Below are positions 10,780-21,292 of a stretch of 64,000 bases of DNA, one piece after another; positions within the stretch are counted from its first letter, which is position 1; every line of letters begins with the position of its first letter. A program made the position numbers and the translations under genes. The stretch is taken from the NCBI GenBank assembly GCA_951230915.1, contig OX579640.1, forward strand, positions 25,564,981-25,628,980, given 5' to 3'. The notes beneath the pieces are model-generated. The model did not search any database. It had not been told where the DNA came from and saw nothing but the letters and a program-made list of their open reading frames with translations. This DNA comes from Antitrichia curtipendula. Lineage: Eukaryota; Streptophyta; Bryopsida; Hypnales; Leucodontaceae.

Positions 10780-13090
10780 TGAGTATAGTTTTGAGTGTTT
10801 TAGCTAGTGAACTTAGGTTTTCTTAGAAGACTTATTTTCCTAGCACTATAATATTATATAGGCTTATATCCTTTCCTACTTTGTATTACACTATGCATAT
10901 GAAATATATTTGATTTTGTTTTGAATGATTTTGCCCAAAGTGACTTCATTTATTTTTTGCACGTACTCATTTGAAATTTGAATGGACTTGTGGACTTCAT
11001 ACATATTAAAATTATTTATACCATGAAATGAAATGTCATTGAATTGGAGTACAATTCATTCCCAATTTCCACTCAATGAATAGAAGTAGGGAAGGTTGGA
11101 CGGACCACGAAGGCACGAAGTGGCCCGAACTTGAAATTAGGGGAAAAAACGCTTTTCAAATGTCATTAATGCCTTGATGGAAATATATATATGCAAAGGA
11201 ATGATGGAACTCCCCCCCCAAAAGGGATTGAAATAGGTAAAAATTCACTTGCAAAATAGGCAAAGGAATGATAGAGAAAAGCAAAAAATAGGGAAGTAAT
11301 TACCTACTTAAAAATGAATGGCATTTAGTTGGGATAGAATAACGTGACAAATGAAGCCCAAAAAAATTAGAATGGGTTTAGAGAATACAAAATTTAAATG
11401 GCCTTTGATTGAGAATTTTAGATGGAGCAATTTTGCTAATGAAGCACAAAAAAAGTAGGAAGGTAAACTGAATGCCAAAAATTGGCATTGAGTTGGAGAA
11501 AAATTAGGAAGAGAATAATAATGCCATTTAGTTTTTATATAACTTGGGATGTAACAATTTTGCTAATCAATCTAAAAAAAATTGGAAAAGAAATGAATCC
11601 AAAAAATTAGGAAAGGGAAAGAATCCCCCCCAAAAAGGAAAGGGAATGAATCCCAAGAAACATTTGATAAGGGAATGAATCCCAAAGAAATAGGAAAGGG
11701 AATGATATACAAAAAATAAAGGGCATTGGCCATTGGGATGGCATGGGATAATGTTGCAAATGAAGTTCAAATAAAATTAGGAAGTAAATGATATACCCAA
11801 AAAAAAGGCATCTATTTGGAATACAATAATCTTGCAAATCACTAACAAAAAATAAGAAGGGCTTAGGTAATACAAAAATTAAATTATTTAAATGGCCTTC
11901 GGGCTCATGATGGAATGGAGCCATTTTGGCATTTTGCTAATGAATTTTACAAAGATTAGGAAGGGAAAGAAATGTAAGTGCATTTTAAATGTTGCTAATA
12001 AAAACAAACAAATGTGAAACAAATATGAAACAAATATTGTTTCACATTACCTTTTATGTCATATGAAAAATGGGAAGTGAATGGATAGACTTCAATTTCG
12101 TACCATAAAAAAAAAAATTTAGGGAATCCCTTAGGATGGAATAATTGTGCTAATAAATAAAACAAATAGGAAAGGAAATAAGCAAAACAAAAATGCTTAC
12201 CATTGGATTAAACAATTTTAGGAATTAATGAAGAAAAAAAATAGGAAAGGAAGTGAGTTGGATGAATAAATATTGGCATGGAGTTCACATAAAAGAGTTC
12301 TATGAATTAATGAAGAAAAAAATGGTGAGTTTGAGTTGGGGACTTGGGGTGGGAGAACTTCAGGAAATAAGCGAAAACAAAATAGAGATGGAAATGATTC
12401 AACAAAAAAAGATGAAATGAAAATTGGGATGGAAGATTGTTAGGAACAAAATAGAAAAAGGAATGATTCAACTAAACCAAAAAAATTAAATATAATTTGG
12501 GATGGGAGAGTCTTACGAATGAAGCATCTACAGAAAAAGAAGACAAAATGATCCAACCCAAAAAGAATGCCATACAATTGACAAGTTGGGATGGGAGACC
12601 TGTGCTAATTCCTGGAAAAAAATAGGAAAGGGAATGATGCCCCCCAAAAAAGGACAGTGACTTAGAATGGAAGACTTTTAGGAATGAAGCCCGAAAAATT
12701 AGGAAAGGAAATGATGGAATTAAAAATTGCAGTTGCATATTGAAGGCCTAGAATTTTAAATAACTCCCCTACTATTTCTTTCATTTCAAATACAATGCAG
12801 TTTTATCCTTTTATCTAGTACACTACATTTCAAAAATATTGATTAAACATTTACTAAATATTTCCTCAAAGTGTCCTAAACATTTCCTAAATCAAAGAAT
12901 TTACATTGTTTTTTACAACCTAAATGATATGTTTGTTCAAAGTAGTTTGAAGTGTTAGAAGAAGTAAGGAAAAACATTTCTCACCACAACAAAGGAGACA
13001 TCCTCTTCCATGGATTTTCTTCCAAATCTTAGGCCATGGACCTCTTTATTCGGCATCTTGCTTTCATTGTCTTGTCAGAATCCAAAATAA
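10780..13090. repeat. AT-rich degenerate repeat spacer in the hAT element
   Basis: No gene seen. Same low-complexity vocabulary as 6185-7800: AGGAAAGGGAATGA, CCCAAAAAAATAGG, GAGTTGGGATGG and TTTTGCTAATGAAG. From about 11580 to 11710 a short block (AGGAAAGGGAATGAATCCCA) repeats every ~30-35 bp. The last 300 bp before 13090 are plain AT-rich DNA. Confidence 0.55.
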
Positions 13091-13184
13091 GTTGTTGAGG
13101 CTAAATTAATGCTTCCCACTCTCCAAAGAAAAGGGCGGTTCAAGGATGTCACATTTCAAAGTCTTGCTTCCTGTGCTGGACGAG

Positions 13185-13774
13185 TTAGTCCCCGCCCTGG
13201 AGTCCCCGCCCTGCCTTCGAGTCCCCGCCTTGGAGTCCCCGCCCTGACTTCGAGTCCCCGCCCTAGAGTCCCCGCCCTGCCTTTAAGTCCGCGCCCTGAC
13301 TTCGAGTTCGCGCCCTGAATTTGAGTCCATTCCATGGAGTCTGAGATTGAGCTGCGCTCTCTCAAGTTCCTCCATTTGTGTGAATTGTCCGCCCCGGAGT
13401 CCGCGCCCTGCGTCCGCGCCCTAACACAATCCATTCAGCGAAAACATTGGGGAGTGAAAGCCATTTTCTTTGCCCACGAATTTGGGGGCGTGACGACATT
13501 TAATGTTCCCCTTTTTCCATGAAAAGGAGGGACACAATCTTCCCAGACCATTAAGGATGGCGAAGGTCAACGTACTTTTCGATGCATTCCTGTGAGCACA
13601 CCTGCATTTCTGTACTGGAGTCGTGCCCTGGAGTCCGCGCGTTCGAGTCCCCGCCCTGGAGTCCGCGCCCTGCCTTCGAGTCCCCGCCCTAGAGTCCCCG
13701 CCCTGACTTCAAGTCCGCGCCCTATACTTTGGTGACGAAGACGTCCGCGCCCCCTAAACCGCTAAGTATATAAA
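13185..13774 (+). promoter_or_regulatory. Two GC-box arrays and TATA box of the transposase gene
   Basis: Array 1 (about 13185-13320) and array 2 (about 13625-13760) are built of TCGAGTCCCCGCCCTG and GGAGTCCGCGCCCTG boxes at 18-22-bp spacing. Between them are two more boxes near 13395-13420. TATATAAA lies at 13767-13774 and the transposase ATG at 14002. The alternation of CCCCGCCC and CGCGCCC boxes matches the right-end array. Confidence 0.78.
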
Positions 13775-14001
13775 GGAAAGGAAGACCTAGCATTCTCCAC
13801 ATTTGTCACTTGGCCTCTATTTCTTGGACTTCAATTCATTTTGAGCTCCTTGTGAGTCTACTTGGGTGGCAGATGGCCCTAGTTTGCTGCTGAGGTGATG
13901 TCAAAATCAGTTCAAGCAGTGGAGTAGCGCTAACTGCTGTTACTGATACTGTGTTTGGTATATCTTGGATCCTTTTAACTTCAATTTAAAGGAGGAGGAA
14001 G

Positions 14002-16140
14002 ATGGAAGAAAATATCCTTGGATCATTGAACGCAATGGCAAGTCAAAGGAAGCAGACCAAGGAATGGGAGCCGTGGCTTCAGTTTACGGAGAATGGGGTT
14101 AAAGTGACTTGTGTTTTCTGTGCTGGGACCTTCAGTTACAAACGTGAGCGTGCTTTTGCACACTTTGGATATGGCTCCAAATCGGAGAGGTCAGTTTGTC
14201 GAAGTATGCCTCGTCCAGTGCGACATAGATTTGCCAATTGTGCAGGATTTGTCCCGCTACGAATCGATGTCGGGGACATGTATGAAGGAGAACCAATTCA
14301 AAGTGCGCCATCTAGAGCAACTCCTCTTGCAAGTTCAAGTGAAGCCACTGAAAATGAGGTGACGGGTGGGATCAATGGTGGAAGAGCGGAAGAAGGGGCA
14401 AACGTTTTAGAAGGAATTGATATTCTACAAACGTCAAATAGTCTTGCTGGATCCAATTCTACGAGATCTGGATCATTACATCAACAACGCATGGCAGACG
14501 CATTCAACATTGCAAAGAGGAAGGAGTTGGATGAGAAGTGGGCAAGTTTTTTCTATGAAGCGAATGTGCCATTTAATGTGGCAAGGCATCCAGCCTTCAT
14601 TGAAGCGGTGAGGGCAACCTCAGTGGCGAAGTTTGAATACAGTCCACCTTCTTACCATCAATTTAGGATTAATTTGATTGAACCGAGGAGGTTGCAAATT
14701 GAGAAGCAGATTCAAGAGAAGGTTGGATTTGCTATCAAGCACTACGGGGTGTCGATATGCACCGATGGTTGGGATGATGTCAATCGAAGACCCCTCATGA
14801 ATGTGATGATGTCATGCCCCACAGGTGATGTATTTTTGGGGTCAATTGATACTACCTCGCAAAAGAAAACCATGCGCTACATATCGGACCAAATGAACGT
14901 GTACATTGAGAAGGTGGGTCCCAAATATGTAACACAAGTGTGCACAGATAATGCAGCAAACATGCTTGGCGCATTGAAGGACATCACTAACACATACCCG
15001 CATATTTTTGCGCAAGGCTGCATGGCACATGCACTAGATCTCATGTTGGAAGACTGGGCCAAAGTCCAAGAATTTTCCGATTTAATTGCCAGGGCAAAAA
15101 GATTGTGCCAATACATTCGAAACCATCATGCAACCATGTCGGTTTTCCGCGAGTTGAGTCCGAATCTGCAACTCGTAGTGCCTAGCGAAACCCGCTTCGC
15201 TTGTAATTTCCTCATGTTGCAGCGATTGGTGAAACTCATAGGAGTCTTGGAGCGGTTGAATAACCACCCACGTGTTCTAAATTTCTTTGATACCCTAAGG
15301 AATGAACAAAATGGACCGCAAGCAGCTACCGCTTCACGTAATGTCAAAAGAACCATTGAAGATGTGGCTTTCTGGCAACGGTGTGTGAATTACGTGTACA
15401 TGACTGAAGACGTATTGAAGGCTTTGCGTGTGTTTGATGGACGAGAACCAGCCATAGGTTGGGCGTGGCTCGTAATGCACAATTTGCGAGAGCATGTGTT
15501 TTCTTTAAGAGAACCACCTTTCAGCTTACGTGATGACATAGCAGTCATTTTGGAAGAATCTTTCAGTGCAAGATGGCACATGGTTTTTGAAGATACATAC
15601 TACGCAGCGGCCCTTTTGAATCCATACCTCTTGGATAACATGGCGCTTAGGGAAGATCGAACTGCCCTACGTGCATTGTACAGAGTCATCCGCAACATGA
15701 TGGGGAACCTGGGTGTCAATTTTGATGATGTGATGGCGGAATTAACAGAATTCGAGGAGGGTATTGGACCCTACAGTCCAGCTGAGACATCCAACATCCG
15801 TGCGACACAAATGCTTCCCCACCAATGGTGGCACAGGGTTGGAGATCGGGCTCTTTCAAAAATTGCCGTGCGTGTTTTATCCCTCACGTGTTCCGCCAGC
15901 TCCTGTGAAAGGAATTGGAGTATGTATTCCTTTGTTCACAATAAGATCCGAAATCAATTGGCCCCTGAAAAGGCAGAGTCCCTGGTATATATTTATACCA
16001 ATAGCCGTGTACTTCGCCAACGACCAGGAGCCGATCCAGTTCGTTGGTATGATGCGAATATGTACTCAGAGGATTCTAATCCAGATGCCCTTGGACCGAT
16101 CCCGGTGAATGAACGCAATCGGGAATTTGACGCACTGTAA
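14002..16140 (+). CDS. hAT transposase (BED-like finger, DUF659, dimerisation domain)
   Basis: 712 aa from ATG 14002. Near residues 15-75 is a BED-like finger start (WLQF...VTCVFC...H). The RNase-H-like core reads as the DUF659 type: CTDGWDD (D255), VCTDNAANM (D316), CMAHALDLMLEDW, a SETRF motif, and the C-terminal hAT dimerisation block with SCERNWSMYSFVHNKIRNQL (E636 and the adjacent W). All three catalytic acids are present, so this part could still be active. It cuts and re-inserts hAT elements in the nucleus, making 8-bp duplications, which matches the duplication around this element. The frame ends at TAA 16138-16140, but coding-like sequence goes on beyond. Promoter boxes and TATA box lie directly upstream. 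Confidence 0.93.
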   Translation: MEENILGSLNAMASQRKQTKEWEPWLQFTENGVKVTCVFCAGTFSYKRERAFAHFGYGSKSERSVCRSMPRPVRHRFANCAGFVPLRIDVGDMYEGEPIQSAPSRATPLASSSEATENEVTGGINGGRAEEGANVLEGIDILQTSNSLAGSNSTRSGSLHQQRMADAFNIAKRKELDEKWASFFYEANVPFNVARHPAFIEAVRATSVAKFEYSPPSYHQFRINLIEPRRLQIEKQIQEKVGFAIKHYGVSICTDGWDDVNRRPLMNVMMSCPTGDVFLGSIDTTSQKKTMRYISDQMNVYIEKVGPKYVTQVCTDNAANMLGALKDITNTYPHIFAQGCMAHALDLMLEDWAKVQEFSDLIARAKRLCQYIRNHHATMSVFRELSPNLQLVVPSETRFACNFLMLQRLVKLIGVLERLNNHPRVLNFFDTLRNEQNGPQAATASRNVKRTIEDVAFWQRCVNYVYMTEDVLKALRVFDGREPAIGWAWLVMHNLREHVFSLREPPFSLRDDIAVILEESFSARWHMVFEDTYYAAALLNPYLLDNMALREDRTALRALYRVIRNMMGNLGVNFDDVMAELTEFEEGIGPYSPAETSNIRATQMLPHQWWHRVGDRALSKIAVRVLSLTCSASSCERNWSMYSFVHNKIRNQLAPEKAESLVYIYTNSRVLRQRPGADPVRWYDANMYSEDSNPDALGPIPVNERNREFDAL

Positions 16141-17531
16141 TCAGAGGAAGAAGAAGAGGTTGATGGGGAAGCCAACCGAGGAGCTCAAGAGTATCCGGCA
16201 AACCCAGATGCACTAAGCAAGGAGCCGATCACCTCGAAGAAGCGCGGAACTACTATGGAGATGCTGATGATGGAGAGGAGGAACTCCTTCGTGGTTGTAG
16301 GGGACCACCACCACCAAATCCTCGTTGTAGTCTTTCACCTCCACTTCCTCAAAATGAAGGGGTTGTAGAAGTCCCAGCTTTGTCGTCTTCTTTGGAGACC
16401 AACAATCCAAATGACGATAACGTTGATGATGGTATTTTCCACAACAACAACGACGATGATGACAACCTCCCTCCAGGAAATGGCGGCGGAAATGGCGGTG
16501 GAAATGGAAATGGTGGTGGACATGAAAATGGCGAGAGAAACAGGGGGAGGAATGCAAATCCAAATCATGGAGGATCTTCTCACAATCGAGATGGCAATAC
16601 ACGCCCTACGGGAGTGGAACCAGCAACTCGTAACATTAGAGCTCTAGAAAGACAGCATGATAGAAACGTTAGAAATGCAAGAGTGCCACGCCCTTTTGCA
16701 AGAAATCAACCGGCTGGTAACATGAGAAGGCCTTTTGATCCAGAGCATGTGGACCATGATGATGTTTTTGCTTTTGTAGAACCATCCGAAGACATTGCCC
16801 CTGTACCGACTCCAGTTGCGGGCCATCCTGCTATTTCTGAACATGGTATACAAGTGCCACATTCCCTAGATCCATCTTCAGAAACAATTTCCAATGCCAT
16901 CCAAAGACCTTCTCAAGAAGGATTAGGCTCAATGGGAAATGTTGATTTGACTCTGCAAAGAGTTTCACGTGGTAGACCACCTGTGGCCCCTCGGCCCTCC
17001 GTTCATCATGAAGTAGGTCAATATCAACAAGCCCGTGGACGGACGAGAGGCCATGGTAGAGCTGCAGGCCGTGGAGGGAGTACAAAAGATCTGCATATTG
17101 GAGAAGCATCATCGCCAAGGCATGCTAATCGTTCACCCCTCGAAATTGGAGCAAGAGATCCAAATAGGGTGATAGAACCGTTCCTAAGTACATACGTACC
17201 AGGACCTAGCCGGTCAACTCCGGCATTTGTTGTTCGAACAATTCCAGGTGGGTCTACTATAAATTCTGATGCAGAAGACCCCAACGCACAACGACACAAG
17301 AGGTTGAAGCGCAAACGTACTCATGGCCAAACAACTATAGAGCTTCGAAATGAAAACTTGGAAGTTGAGGAACATTGGACCACCGACAGTGGTGAAGCAG
17401 AAGATGAATATGACAGCAATGAAGATGCCAATGACGAGGCACCATAGGATGATGATGTTGTTGTTCGAGATGCTAATGCAGCGAATCCAAGTGCCCAAGA
17501 AGTTCGTAGGTCGAGTCGTTTGAATAATTGA
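16141..17531 (+). CDS. C-terminal extension of the transposase, displaced by stop and frameshift
   Basis: Directly after TAA 16138-16140 the same frame continues with an acidic stretch (SEEEEEVDGEANRG). Near 16200-16245 the coding sense moves to another frame (RNYYGDADDGEEELL...), which runs to TAG 17445-17447 and then on in frame to TGA 17529-17531 (RRSSRLNN). The longest uninterrupted piece is about 355 codons (16380-17447). Composition: acidic Asn/Asp runs, a Gly/Asn block (PGNGGGNGGGNGNGG), RG-rich GRTRGHGRAAGRGG, and a basic patch RHKRLKRKR. These are typical of disordered nucleic-acid-binding tails. Most hAT transposases stop soon after the dimerisation domain, so ~450 extra residues would be unusual. 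It could instead be a separate downstream gene; the lack of its own box array argues against that. Confidence 0.55.
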
Positions 17532-17935
17532 GGTTATTGAGTTGCATCGATGGTAGATCTCGGATCTTTAAGAGTTGAAGACAATTGTAGCAATTGGAAG
17601 AAATATAGACGAGAAGCCAAAAAAATGTTTTGGATAACCTATGAGAAACAGAAAAAGTGAGCATATTTTGGAAGTATAGATTCATTGTATTGATATTGTA
17701 CTTTGCAATGCATGAATTTTATAAACTATTTTGGTTATCACAAACATTGCAGCCTACCTGTATTTTTTTTGTGTATTTTGTATTTGATGGGCCTCCTGGA
17801 AACCTTGGTGGGGAAATCATGTAAAATACATTCCAGTTACTGGTTCTTTTTAATGCAGTGGGGTCTCCTATTTGTTCCAAATTTTTTTTATACATATATA
17901 TATATATATTGTAGAACACATAAATTTAATCCACC

Positions 17936-18530
17936 ATTGCCCGTCCGCGCCCTCCCACTCACGTTCAGGTCCGCGCCGTACCTGAAGGAGTCCGCGCCCT
18001 AACGCGCTGAAGTCCGCGCCCTGCCTGAAGGAGTCCGCGCCCTACCTGTCACAGTGAAGTCCCCGCCCTGCTTGAAGGAGTCCGCGCCCTGACGCGCTGA
18101 AGTCCGCGCCTTGCCTGAAGGAGTCCGCGCCCTGCCTGTCACAGTGAAGTCCCCGCCCTTCTTGAAGGAGTCCGCGCTCTGACGCGCTGAAGTCTGCGCC
18201 CTGAATGAAGGAGTCCGCGCCCTGACTGTCACACAGAAGTCCCCGCCTTGCTTCGAGGAGTCCGCGCCCTGCTAGCTGAAGTCCGCGCCCTGCTTGAAGG
18301 AGTCCGCGCCCTGACGCTCACACTGAAGTCCCCGCCCTGATTCGATGAGTCCGTGCCCTGAAGCGTTGAAGTCCGCGCCCTGAATGAAGGAGTCCGTGCC
18401 CTGACGCTCACACTGATGTCCCCGCCTTGCTTGAAGGAGTCTGCGCCCTCACGCGCCGAAGTCCGCGCCCTGACTGAAGAAGTCCCCGCCCTAACGTCCG
18501 CGCCCTGACTGAAGAAGTCCCCGCCCCTGG
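17936..18530 (+). repeat. Right subterminal GC-box array of the hAT element
   Basis: About 25 boxes of GAAGTCCGCGCCCTG / GGAGTCCGCGCCCTG / GAAGTCCCCGCCCTG at 21-26-bp spacing, grouped in a higher-order unit of roughly 90-115 bp (with CTGTCACAGTGAAG or CGCTCACACTGAAG marking each group). It follows an AT-rich stretch (17532-17935) with a short TA run and no gene. It is the inverted counterpart of the left array at 4095-4340. No TATA box follows it. Confidence 0.85.
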
Positions 18531-18599
18531 ATCCAGCTGTCCAAGTTGACGTGTCATTGAAAAAAATTCCACAACTTTGAGAAATTGAGGCCGTCCAGT

Positions 18600-18686
18600 T
18601 GGTCCAGACCGTCCGTCCGTCCGGTCCGGTTTGCCCGTCCGTCCGGGACATCCGATGACCCTAACTCGCCCGTTATGACAACCCTG
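18600..18686 (-). repeat. Right terminal and subterminal repeat of the hAT element
   Basis: Read inward from 18686 on the minus strand: CAGGGTTGTCATAACGG, then GTCATCGG and a GGAC-rich block (plus strand: GACCGTCCGTCCGTCCGG, then TTTGCCCGTCCGTCC). The tip pairs with the left tip over 12 of 13 bases. Confidence 0.85.
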
Positions 18687-19149
18687 CCCAAAACAACCGA
18701 ACTATGAAAGAAATCTTTCATTTTTTTTTATTTTTTGGAGTTCGGGATTCCTCAAAAGGTAATAAATTCGAAATGTCAGCCCGGAACCCGATTGGTTCTA
18801 GGCGCCAAATCACATCAATCCATCGAGGAATCATAACTTCAAAAAAAATGAAAAATGAAATCAATCCTTTAACGGATTCCGTACGTTTGAAACGCTAAAA
18901 CTTGGAGCAATTGAATTGAAACAGGATTCAAGATTGTAATACATCCACATACCTTTGTAAATCATATGATTTCTTCAATGCATTCCCATGACTCTTTCTT
19001 TAGGACCTGTCATATCAAAAACATAGAATTTAGAACAACATTAGACTTCAATGTAATTCAATTTTCACCCAAAAAAACAAACTACAAAAGAAACCTTTCG
19101 TTTTCTTTTTTTTTAAAGTTTAAAATTCTTCAAAAAGAAATTCATTTCG
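18687..19149. repeat. ~380-bp repeat, right flank of the hAT insertion
   Basis: Begins with the right target-site duplication CCCAAAAC (18687-18694) and continues AACCGAACTATGAAAG as expected for the next repeat unit. One full copy runs to about 19066; a second is cut at 19149 by an LTR. Confidence 0.85.
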
Positions 19150-19400
19150 TGTTGATAGCGTGTTAAAGAAAAAGGCAAAGGTTCTAAACATAACGTATAA
19201 CACCAATGAGCAAAAGATACAACTGCCTCAATATGGAGAAGATGATAGTATATATATTATTCCAAACACCTATTCATGAGTGTGGATAAGGTAGAGAGTT
19301 TCAGATAACTAGTAGATCGCTCTATTTAATGACAATTCACTAGAAGTACTGTCACTTAAGAATATCACTCACTATTCTAATTTTAGCCACTACTTCAACA
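19150..19400 (-). mobile_element. Copia-type LTR, 3' LTR on the minus strand
   Basis: On the minus strand it begins TGTTGAAG and ends CTATCAACA (TG...CA with inverted tips TGTTGA/TCAACA). Immediately upstream on that strand is a purine tract, CGAGGAGGAG (19401-19410), the usual primer site before a 3' LTR. The next bases (ACCTCATTAAAAACTG... on the plus strand) resemble the sequence beside Copia 3' LTRs in many plants. The internal region appears lost or replaced; no second LTR seen. Confidence 0.65.
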
Positions 19401-19554
19401 CTCCTCCTCGATCAATAGTTACCTCATTAAAAACTGATCTATGATAAAAACCTAAGCTAGGAAAAAAATCTCACAGACAGAAAAGAATGTAACTTTTACT
19501 AAGGAACTAGCTCATGCGACAAACGCATGCTTAGGGTGATCCGAATAAACTGCT

Positions 19555-20045
19555 CCAAACAAACAAACCCCGAGCTAACCCTGAGCTTCAACAAACCCAA
19601 ACAAACCCGAACCTTCACCACAAACCCTGCTCCAAACAAACAAACTGCTCCAAACAAGCTCCAAATAAACTACTCCAAACAAGCTCCCAATAAACTGCTC
19701 TAAACAAACAAACCCCAAGCTTCAACAAACCCAAACAAACCCAAACCTTCAACACAAACCCTGCTCCAAACAAACTCCAAATAAACTGCTCCAAACAAAC
19801 TCCAAATAAACTGCTCCAAACAAACTCCAAATAAACTGCTCCAAACAAACTCCAAATAAACTGCTCCAAACAAACTCCAAATAAACTGCTCCAAACAAAC
19901 AATCCCCGAGCAAACCCCGAGCAAACCCCAAGCTTCAACAAACCCGAACAAACACAAACCTTCAACACAAACCCTGCTCCAAACAAACAAACCCCGAGCA
20001 AACCCCAAGCTTCAACAAAGCCAAACAAACCCGAACCTTCACCAG
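19555..20045. repeat. 25-bp tandem repeat and related minisatellite
   Basis: The 25-bp unit CTCCAAATAAACTGCTCCAAACAAA repeats about five times without change at 19770-19890. It is flanked by looser runs of CAAACCCCGAGC and CTTCAACAAACCCAAACAAACC. Long minus-strand frames over it are repeat artefacts. Confidence 0.85.
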
Positions 20046-21017
20046 AAACCCCGAGTGATGGACTTCAAGAGTAAGCGCAAGAGTAAGCAATACCTGTGGC
20101 TGACAGTAAGCTAACGGTGTTGTGAGTGAGCGATCATCACAATCGAAACACAAGGACAAGTGCAACAAAAGGACCTCACACTGCACATCCGAATAAACTT
20201 TCAATATTCTCACCAATCCCTCCACAAATCCCTTACTCCCCACTACCGTAATCAACGCCAATGAGATGACCAAGAACCGCGCGACTACACAACACACACC
20301 GCAGAAAATCTGAACTCCCGAATTCCAACCAAAATCCAACCCTGAAGTCACCACTGGAGATCCAAACTGAAACCATCAACTACGCCTCAAAAAAACGAAA
20401 TCCACACCTCGGAAACATTCTAACTCACCCGGATCGAACAATACAGAAGAACAATGATGTGGTGGAAAAACAAAGTTCTTCACACTTGCGCCACGCCTCC
20501 TCAAGCAAGCGCGCACAAATGAGAGCACCCAAACCGAAAACAACCCCTGCCACGGCGAAAACTACACCAAAATCAACAAGTAGGAAACGAGGGAGAAGCT
20601 GAGAATGCAAGAAATGCGATGGAGAGGATTAAATGTGTCCAATTAACAGGATGTCATGGTGTCAAAATTAGGTTCCCCATGATTTTAACTTTGAGAATCA
20701 GTAGAATACTATGAGTACTGAAACCATACCAAACGACTTCCGTTATGATTCTCTTGCTCAAGCGTTGATCTAATCTCTTGCCCATACCCTCATCCAAGTG
20801 GTGGGACCAAAAAAAAAATCACTTCTAGGATTGGTTACTGTCATGGAGCTGTGCAAAAACCCAAACTCAAAATACATTCGAATAACATACGCAATTTTCA
20901 GAATCCAAGAGACTAGAAGAGCAATGAACAATTTAGAAGCAGTGAAAATCGGAATGTTGTCCAAGATAGGAACGCGGCAAAGTGCAAGTTGAAAAACTAA
21001 GTCTACGAGAGTGTTAC
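20046..21017. other. No gene recognised
   Basis: Moderately GC-balanced DNA with short open stretches on the minus strand. Part of it may be exons of the SDN-like relic next door (for example around 20770-20990), but I could not match any stretch convincingly. Confidence 0.3.
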
Positions 21018-21263
21018 CTCAACGTCTTCCTTTTTGGAAAAAGTTCGTACAAAAGCAGCCAGAACATCCACAGGGTGCTTCGCAGGGTCACTATGAGTCC
21101 CACCCCGTTTTTTATTCACACTTGCCACAAAATTGTTCCAATCGCCACGCTTCCCCTTAATCTGCCTCAACTATGCTGCCTTCACAATTTTCACCGGGCA
21201 CTGTTCCACACGAATCAAGGACGGGAGTTTATCAGTAAAATCACAAACCCTTGAAATCCTCAT
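21018..21263 (-). pseudogene. First exon of an SDN-like small-RNA-degrading nuclease, with stop
   Basis: From ATG 21261-21263 on the minus strand the frame runs 82 codons to a GT donor at 21017-21016, ending exactly in phase. The sequence GDWNNFVASVNKKRGG...SDPAKHPVDVLAAFVRTFSKKEDVE resembles, from memory, the N-terminal conserved block of plant SDN exonucleases (W-x-x-F-L, DKK, SDPS, LxxFLxTFxxKEDL). Those enzymes trim mature miRNAs from the 3' end. Codon 31 (21171-21173) is TAG where CAG would restore Gln. The DEDD exonuclease core is not found nearby. A plant leader motif (TTTAGGG triplet) lies about 30-50 bp upstream. Probably a fragment of a duplicated or captured gene. Confidence 0.5.
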
Positions 21264-21292
21264 TTTCCTGAGACAAATCCTGATGTGTGCTG

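Larger units (their letters stand above)
3933..18686 (+). mobile_element. Giant cargo-carrying hAT transposon (14,754 bp)
   Basis: Left end CATGGTTGTCATA; right end, read inward on the minus strand, CAGGGTTGTCATA: 12 of 13 positions match and the right end has the CAGGG start common in hAT elements. Both ends are flanked by the exact 8-bp duplication CCCAAAAC (3925-3932 and 18687-18694), the target-site length made by hAT transposases. The flanks join to re-form the junction of the host ~380-bp repeat, seen uninterrupted at 1700-1707 and 2080-2087. Inside, all on the plus strand, are a kinase-like gene, a coiled-coil/RING-H2 gene and a hAT transposase with a long C-terminal tail frame, separated by AT-rich degenerate repeats. 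The unit is several times the usual 2-5 kb of an autonomous plant hAT element. Intact duplications with several coding lesions suggest a middle-aged, probably immobile copy. Confidence 0.93.

Noticed and set aside
17999..18651. Arg/Thr/Ser-rich minus-strand frames
   Set aside because: Read-through of the right GC-box array.
19615..20028. Long minus-strand frame rich in FGVCLEQFIWSL
   Set aside because: Produced by the 25-bp tandem repeat, not a protein.
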